From Ammoniphilus sp. YIM 78166 (GTDB lineage Bacteria > Bacillota > Bacilli > Aneurinibacillales > RAOX-1): a DNA stretch of 64,000 nt. Location of the stretch: contig NZ_SDLR01000001.1 in assembly GCF_004522215.1 (NCBI RefSeq), positions 186,001 through 250,000 on the forward strand, in the 5' to 3' direction. A program made the position numbers and the translations under genes. Numbering within the stretch: position 1 is the stretch's first letter; every line of letters starts with the position of its first letter. Positions 61,175 to 64,000 of this stretch are shown here, one piece after another. The notes under the pieces are model-generated. The model saw nothing but the letters and a program-made list of their open reading frames with translations, was not told where the DNA came from and did no database searches.

Positions 61175-61878
61175 AAGTGCTGATTGCCGAGGACGATGCG
61201 TCCTCAAGGAAATTGCTAAAGCATTTTATCAATAGCTTGCCTCATTACGTGATCGTTGGAGAGGCCGCGAATGGGGAGGAATTAATAAAGTATACGATGA
61301 AAGAAAAACCGGACATCGCTCTAGTGGATATTGGGATGCCTTTATTGAACGGGATGGAGGCGGTCAAGTCCTGCAAAGAGTTTTTTCCCTCTTTACAGGT
61401 TATCTTTATTACGGGGCATGATAACTATGCATTAGAAGCGTTTGATGTAAGAGCAGTAGATTATCTCTTAAAACCCATCGAAAGAAATCGCTTATACGCT
61501 GCGTTGGAGAGAGCTGTGCAAGCTGCCCACCCTTCAGGGGAAAAAGAAAAAAGCGCCAAAAAAGATCTGATGGTCAAACAGCAGAAAAACATCATATTCA
61601 TTCCATTAGATGAGATTCTGTTTATTGAAAGAGCCGATCGGAAATCGGTTATTCATACCCGAAATCAAAAAATCGAAACCAACGAGCCGCTCACTAGTCT
61701 AGAAAACAGCCTGGATTCGAGGTTCATGCTATCGCATCGATCTTATATCATCAATCTGGATCATTTGACAAGAATTGAATCCGTGGATCAAAACTATATC
61801 GCTTCTTTCGGTGATTATCCTTCAACAGCCAAAATTTCCAAACATAAGATTGGGGAATTGCAAAGCTATAAAACGTAA
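61171..61878 (+). CDS. LytTR-type response regulator
   Basis: 235 residues. The receiver (1-120) has the acidic pair EDD at residues 7-9, Asp in IALVDIGMPLLNGME and Lys in DYLLKPIERN. A LytTR DNA-binding domain follows (about 135-232): IIFIPLDEILFIERADRKSV and RFMLSHRSYIINLDHL are its strands. ATGA overlap with the hybrid kinase gene implies coupled translation. Targets usually are imperfect direct repeats 12 bases apart; the binding-protein operon downstream is the obvious candidate target (inference). Confidence 0.93.
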   Translation: MKVLIAEDDASSRKLLKHFINSLPHYVIVGEAANGEELIKYTMKEKPDIALVDIGMPLLNGMEAVKSCKEFFPSLQVIFITGHDNYALEAFDVRAVDYLLKPIERNRLYAALERAVQAAHPSGEKEKSAKKDLMVKQQKNIIFIPLDEILFIERADRKSVIHTRNQKIETNEPLTSLENSLDSRFMLSHRSYIINLDHLTRIESVDQNYIASFGDYPSTAKISKHKIGELQSYKT

Positions 61879-61879
61879 G

Positions 61880-61907
61880 CTCAGCAAGGTTGCTGAGTTT
61901 TTTTTTT
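61880..61907 (+). terminator. Rho-independent terminator after the LytTR gene
   Basis: CTCAGCAA/TTGCTGAG is a perfect 8-bp stem with a 2-base loop and ten T follow. Confidence 0.92.
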
Positions 61908-61984
61908 GTGTGTGTGACGGATTTGTTTCTATGGATGAATTCGGTGTCTGATTGATGAAAACGGTTAATCGAATGGTCAAAAAC

Positions 61985-62008
61985 CTTGTCTGAAGGCTGT
62001 TAGACAAG
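61985..62008 (+). promoter_or_regulatory. Inverted repeat upstream of the lacI-like gene
   Basis: CTTGTCT and AGACAAG form a perfect 7-bp inverted repeat spaced by 10 bases. It lies just upstream of a TATAAT at 62023-62028, so it may be an autoregulatory operator. Confidence 0.4.
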
Positions 62009-62067
62009 TGATTGGCGCCTATTTATAATGCGAGTATAGAGAAGAAACAAACAAGAGGGAGACTTAA

Positions 62068-63126
62068 ATGGCAGGCATTAAGGATGTAGCGAGAAAGGCT
62101 AATGTTTCGATAGCTACCGTATCCAGGGTGATAAGCAAGCCTGAGACGGTGGCGGCCGAAACGATCAAAAAAGTGACGGAGGTCATTGAAGAATTAAATT
62201 ATCAGCCTAACGCGGCCGCCCGTCAGCTAAGGATGTCCGAAACCAAGACGATCTTAGTCGTTGTCCCCGATATTACGAATACATTCTTCTCTAGAGTGCT
62301 CAGTGGAATAGAGTCTGTAGCAATGAAAAACGAGTATCAGGTATTACTTGGAAATGCAGCTAGTCATGTTGTTGACTTTGAAAACGGATACTTAAATGCT
62401 CTTCGCCAGAGAAAAGCAGATGGAATGATTTTGTTGACAGCAGGAATTGAATCATCAGCTGTGGACGAAATCGCACGGGAATATCCCTTAGTTCTTGCCT
62501 GTGAATATATAGAAGGACTAAGCGTGCCCACGGTGTCCATAGATAATGTCAGCGGCGCTCGAAAAGCAACAGAGTATTTGATTGAACTGGGCCATGAGAG
62601 GATTGGCATGATATCGGGTCCGATGAACAGTGTGCTGGGACGGGACCGGATCAAAGGGTTTTACCAAGCCATGGCACGGAACCAACTTGAAGTAAACCCG
62701 GTATTGGTGCAAGAGGGGGACTTTTCTTACGAAAGCGGCTATAACCTGATGGAGAAGCTTTTAGCCCTTAAGCATGGGCCGACAGCCATCTTTGCAGCCA
62801 ATGATGAGATGGCCTTTGGGATTATCAATGCTATTGAGTCCAAGGGATTGCGGGTGCCGGACGATATTTCCGTTATCGGATTTGATGATATTAAATTTTC
62901 ATCCATTTTCAAACCGGGATTATCCACGATATCACAGCCAGCCTTTCAGATTGGGACGAAAGCGATGGAGCTCCTCATTCGGTTGTTGAAGCGGAAAGAA
63001 ATAAGGAAAACGCAGTATTTATTAGAAAGTCAATTGGTTTTAAGAGACTCCTGTTGTCCGCTTTTTTTATCCGTACGATGTAAACCTTTACAGTCACAAA
63101 GTAATGTGCGAACAAAAAATCTATAG
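62068..63126 (+). CDS. LacI-family transcriptional regulator
   Basis: 352 residues. The N-terminal helix-turn-helix [20 protein letters not shown] and hinge [20 protein letters not shown] are clear, followed by a periplasmic-binding-like effector domain ([24 protein letters not shown] to [20 protein letters not shown]). The usual C-terminus ends at RDSC; this one has about 25 further residues, covering the first of two palindromic operators. AAGAGGGAG precedes the start. It probably represses the sugar-type ABC operon that starts at 63271. Confidence 0.92.
   Translation: MAGIKDVARKANVSIATVSRVISKPETVAAETIKKVTEVIEELNYQPNAAARQLRMSETKTILVVVPDITNTFFSRVLSGIESVAMKNEYQVLLGNAASHVVDFENGYLNALRQRKADGMILLTAGIESSAVDEIAREYPLVLACEYIEGLSVPTVSIDNVSGARKATEYLIELGHERIGMISGPMNSVLGRDRIKGFYQAMARNQLEVNPVLVQEGDFSYESGYNLMEKLLALKHGPTAIFAANDEMAFGIINAIESKGLRVPDDISVIGFDDIKFSSIFKPGLSTISQPAFQIGTKAMELLIRLLKRKEIRKTQYLLESQLVLRDSCCPLFLSVRCKPLQSQSNVRTKNL
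63079..63092 (+). promoter_or_regulatory. Palindromic operator, copy 1 (inside the 3' end of the lacI-like gene)
   Basis: TGTAAACCTTTACA: TGTAAA and TTTACA flank CC. It is identical, with flanks, to the copy at 63176 and differs from the CcpA cre consensus at one core base. Confidence 0.7.
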
Positions 63127-63175
63127 GAAATCAAGGCATTGACGAGATGATCAATGAGGTTTTTTATGGTTTTCA

Positions 63176-63189
63176 TGTAAACCTTTACA
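63176..63189 (+). promoter_or_regulatory. Palindromic operator, copy 2 (upstream of the binding-protein gene)
   Basis: TGTAAACCTTTACA again, flanked by the same A on the left and GTC on the right, 97 bases from copy 1 and about 80 bases before the lipoprotein start. The spacing suits looping by a tetrameric LacI-family protein or CcpA. Confidence 0.75.
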
Positions 63190-63270
63190 GTCCATTCTCG
63201 GATAAACATATGGAAAAGGCGAGAAATACATTGAATATTGGATATCAAAGTAAAGGTTGGGGGCAAAAAA

Positions 63271-64000
63271 ATGAAAAAAAACAAAGAAAAAAGTGTGGTT
63301 ACTCTTCTTCTCGGTTCTGTGCTGTTTGTAGGGATACTCGTCGGCTGCAATGGCAATAGCAGCCAAACGACTGAACAAGCTTCCGGTACCGGACAGAAGC
63401 AAGAAGCGGTCGCAACGGGTTCTGATGTGGCAGACGGACCGATCACTCTAGATCCTTCGCTTCCGGACACCCCCATTTTGAGCAAAGGCCCGCATGGTGA
63501 GGATGCCGTTTCCGCCAAGACCTTGGAGTTATCCGTGGAGGACTTGAAAAAAATTCAGGAAAAGAAATATAAGGCAGCTATCGCGATGCATTACGCCGGA
63601 AATGACTGGTCAACGGCCCAAGTGGAAGGGTTGAAAGCAGCCTTTGGGAAAATGGGCATCGAAGTGGTAGCGGTTACGGATGCCCAATTCAAATCCGAGA
63701 AGCAAGTCGCCGATATTGAAACTCTCTTGGCCAAAAAGCCGGATGTCATCGTAAGTATTCCTGTTGACCCAGTATCCACGGCATCTGCTTACGAAAAGGC
63801 AGCAAAAGCAGGCGTAAAGCTAGTCTTCATGGATAATACGCCGAAAGACTTACAGCATGGCAAGGATTATGTAAGTATAGTATCCGCTGACAATTATGGA
63901 AACGGCGTAGAAGCGGCTCATATTATGGCTGATCGATTAGGCGGCAAAGGCAAAATCGGAATCATCTACCATGATGCGGACTTCTTTGTTACCAAACAAA
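63271..64000 (+). CDS. Sugar-type ABC transporter substrate-binding lipoprotein (3' end outside window)
   Basis: The frame runs from ATG 63271 to the window end without a stop (243 residues visible). A lipoprotein signal ends in ILVGC (Cys26). After a short linker the Peripla_BP_4 domain begins at AAIAMHYAGNDWSTAQVEGL; IVSIPVDPVSTASAYEKAAK and LVFMDNTPKDLQHGKDYVSI are its first-lobe and hinge segments. It binds an unidentified ligand, probably a sugar or sugar-like compound, outside the cell. GGTTGGGGGC precedes the start. About three quarters of its residues match the cytoplasmic C-terminal domain of the hybrid kinase at 58202. Confidence 0.9.
   Translation, partial: MKKNKEKSVVTLLLGSVLFVGILVGCNGNSSQTTEQASGTGQKQEAVATGSDVADGPITLDPSLPDTPILSKGPHGEDAVSAKTLELSVEDLKKIQEKKYKAAIAMHYAGNDWSTAQVEGLKAAFGKMGIEVVAVTDAQFKSEKQVADIETLLAKKPDVIVSIPVDPVSTASAYEKAAKAGVKLVFMDNTPKDLQHGKDYVSIVSADNYGNGVEAAHIMADRLGGKGKIGIIYHDADFFVTKQ

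Noticed and set aside
1..64000. Insertion sequences, integrases, tRNA attachment sites and CRISPR arrays
   Set aside because: Looked for across the window; no transposase-like frame, tRNA or regularly spaced repeat array was seen, although gene fragments suggest past rearrangement.

Overview
The window reads as a chromosomal stretch of an aerobic, endospore-forming Bacillota. The support is a gerA-gerC-gerB germinant receptor operon, Bacillus-type Zur boxes, strong AGGAGG-like ribosome sites, frequent TTG/GTG starts and many U-tracted terminators. A Paenibacillaceae or Brevibacillus/Ammoniphilus-like relative is my guess; no rRNA, tRNA, transposase or CRISPR array was seen.

1-4.8 kb: the end of a CitB/DcuR-type response regulator, an orphan TctC-type binding lipoprotein, two low-complexity proteins, a nitronate monooxygenase and small proteins. 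4.8-10.2 kb: a zinc-starvation locus (ZnuA lipoprotein, an unknown 139-aa protein, zinc-free ribosomal protein L31, a flavoprotein, a YciC/ZagA-like CobW GTPase, an L33 variant, a thioredoxin-like 2Fe-2S protein). Zur-like boxes precede most of these units. 10.2-11.1 kb: a cobalamin riboswitch with its own terminator and no gene behind it, then decayed non-coding DNA.

11.1-28.9 kb: a PucR-controlled ATP-dependent hydantoinase/oxoprolinase region. It holds two HyuA (one frameshifted), three HyuB, two tandem hydantoin-racemase-like genes, an MFS transporter, a DUF3830 protein, a cupin, an M24 creatinase-fold hydrolase and two XRE-cupin regulators. 29.2-37.4 kb: a sigma54 regulator sits between two outward-facing -24/-12 promoters. 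One drives three subunits of an HcnABC-like dehydrogenase, the other a DadA-like oxidase, an ornithine-cyclodeaminase homologue, a DUF819 transporter and an M19 dipeptidase-like protein.

37.5-48.4 kb: two gene fragments, a second sigma54 regulator, and its target operon: DUF917, a degenerate HyuA-like protein, an NCS1 permease, DUF917, an intact HyuA-like protein, a racemase, a dipeptidase and a decayed third DUF917. 48.5-53.5 kb: a third sigma54 regulator, divergent from a C45-type Ntn hydrolase, a sodium:solute symporter with a 50-aa accessory protein, and a frameshifted YcsI/D-glutamate-cyclase-like gene. Together these regions look like an island for taking up and degrading cyclic ureides/amides, D- or modified amino acids and small peptides; the substrates are inferred, not seen.

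53.9-58.1 kb: the germination operon. 58.2-64 kb: a soluble PAS-kinase-receiver hybrid whose C-terminus is a complete periplasmic-binding-protein domain, a LytTR response regulator, a LacI regulator, two identical palindromic operators, and the start of a lipoprotein gene whose product is about three-quarters identical to the kinase's binding domain. This kinase is the most unusual item in the window.
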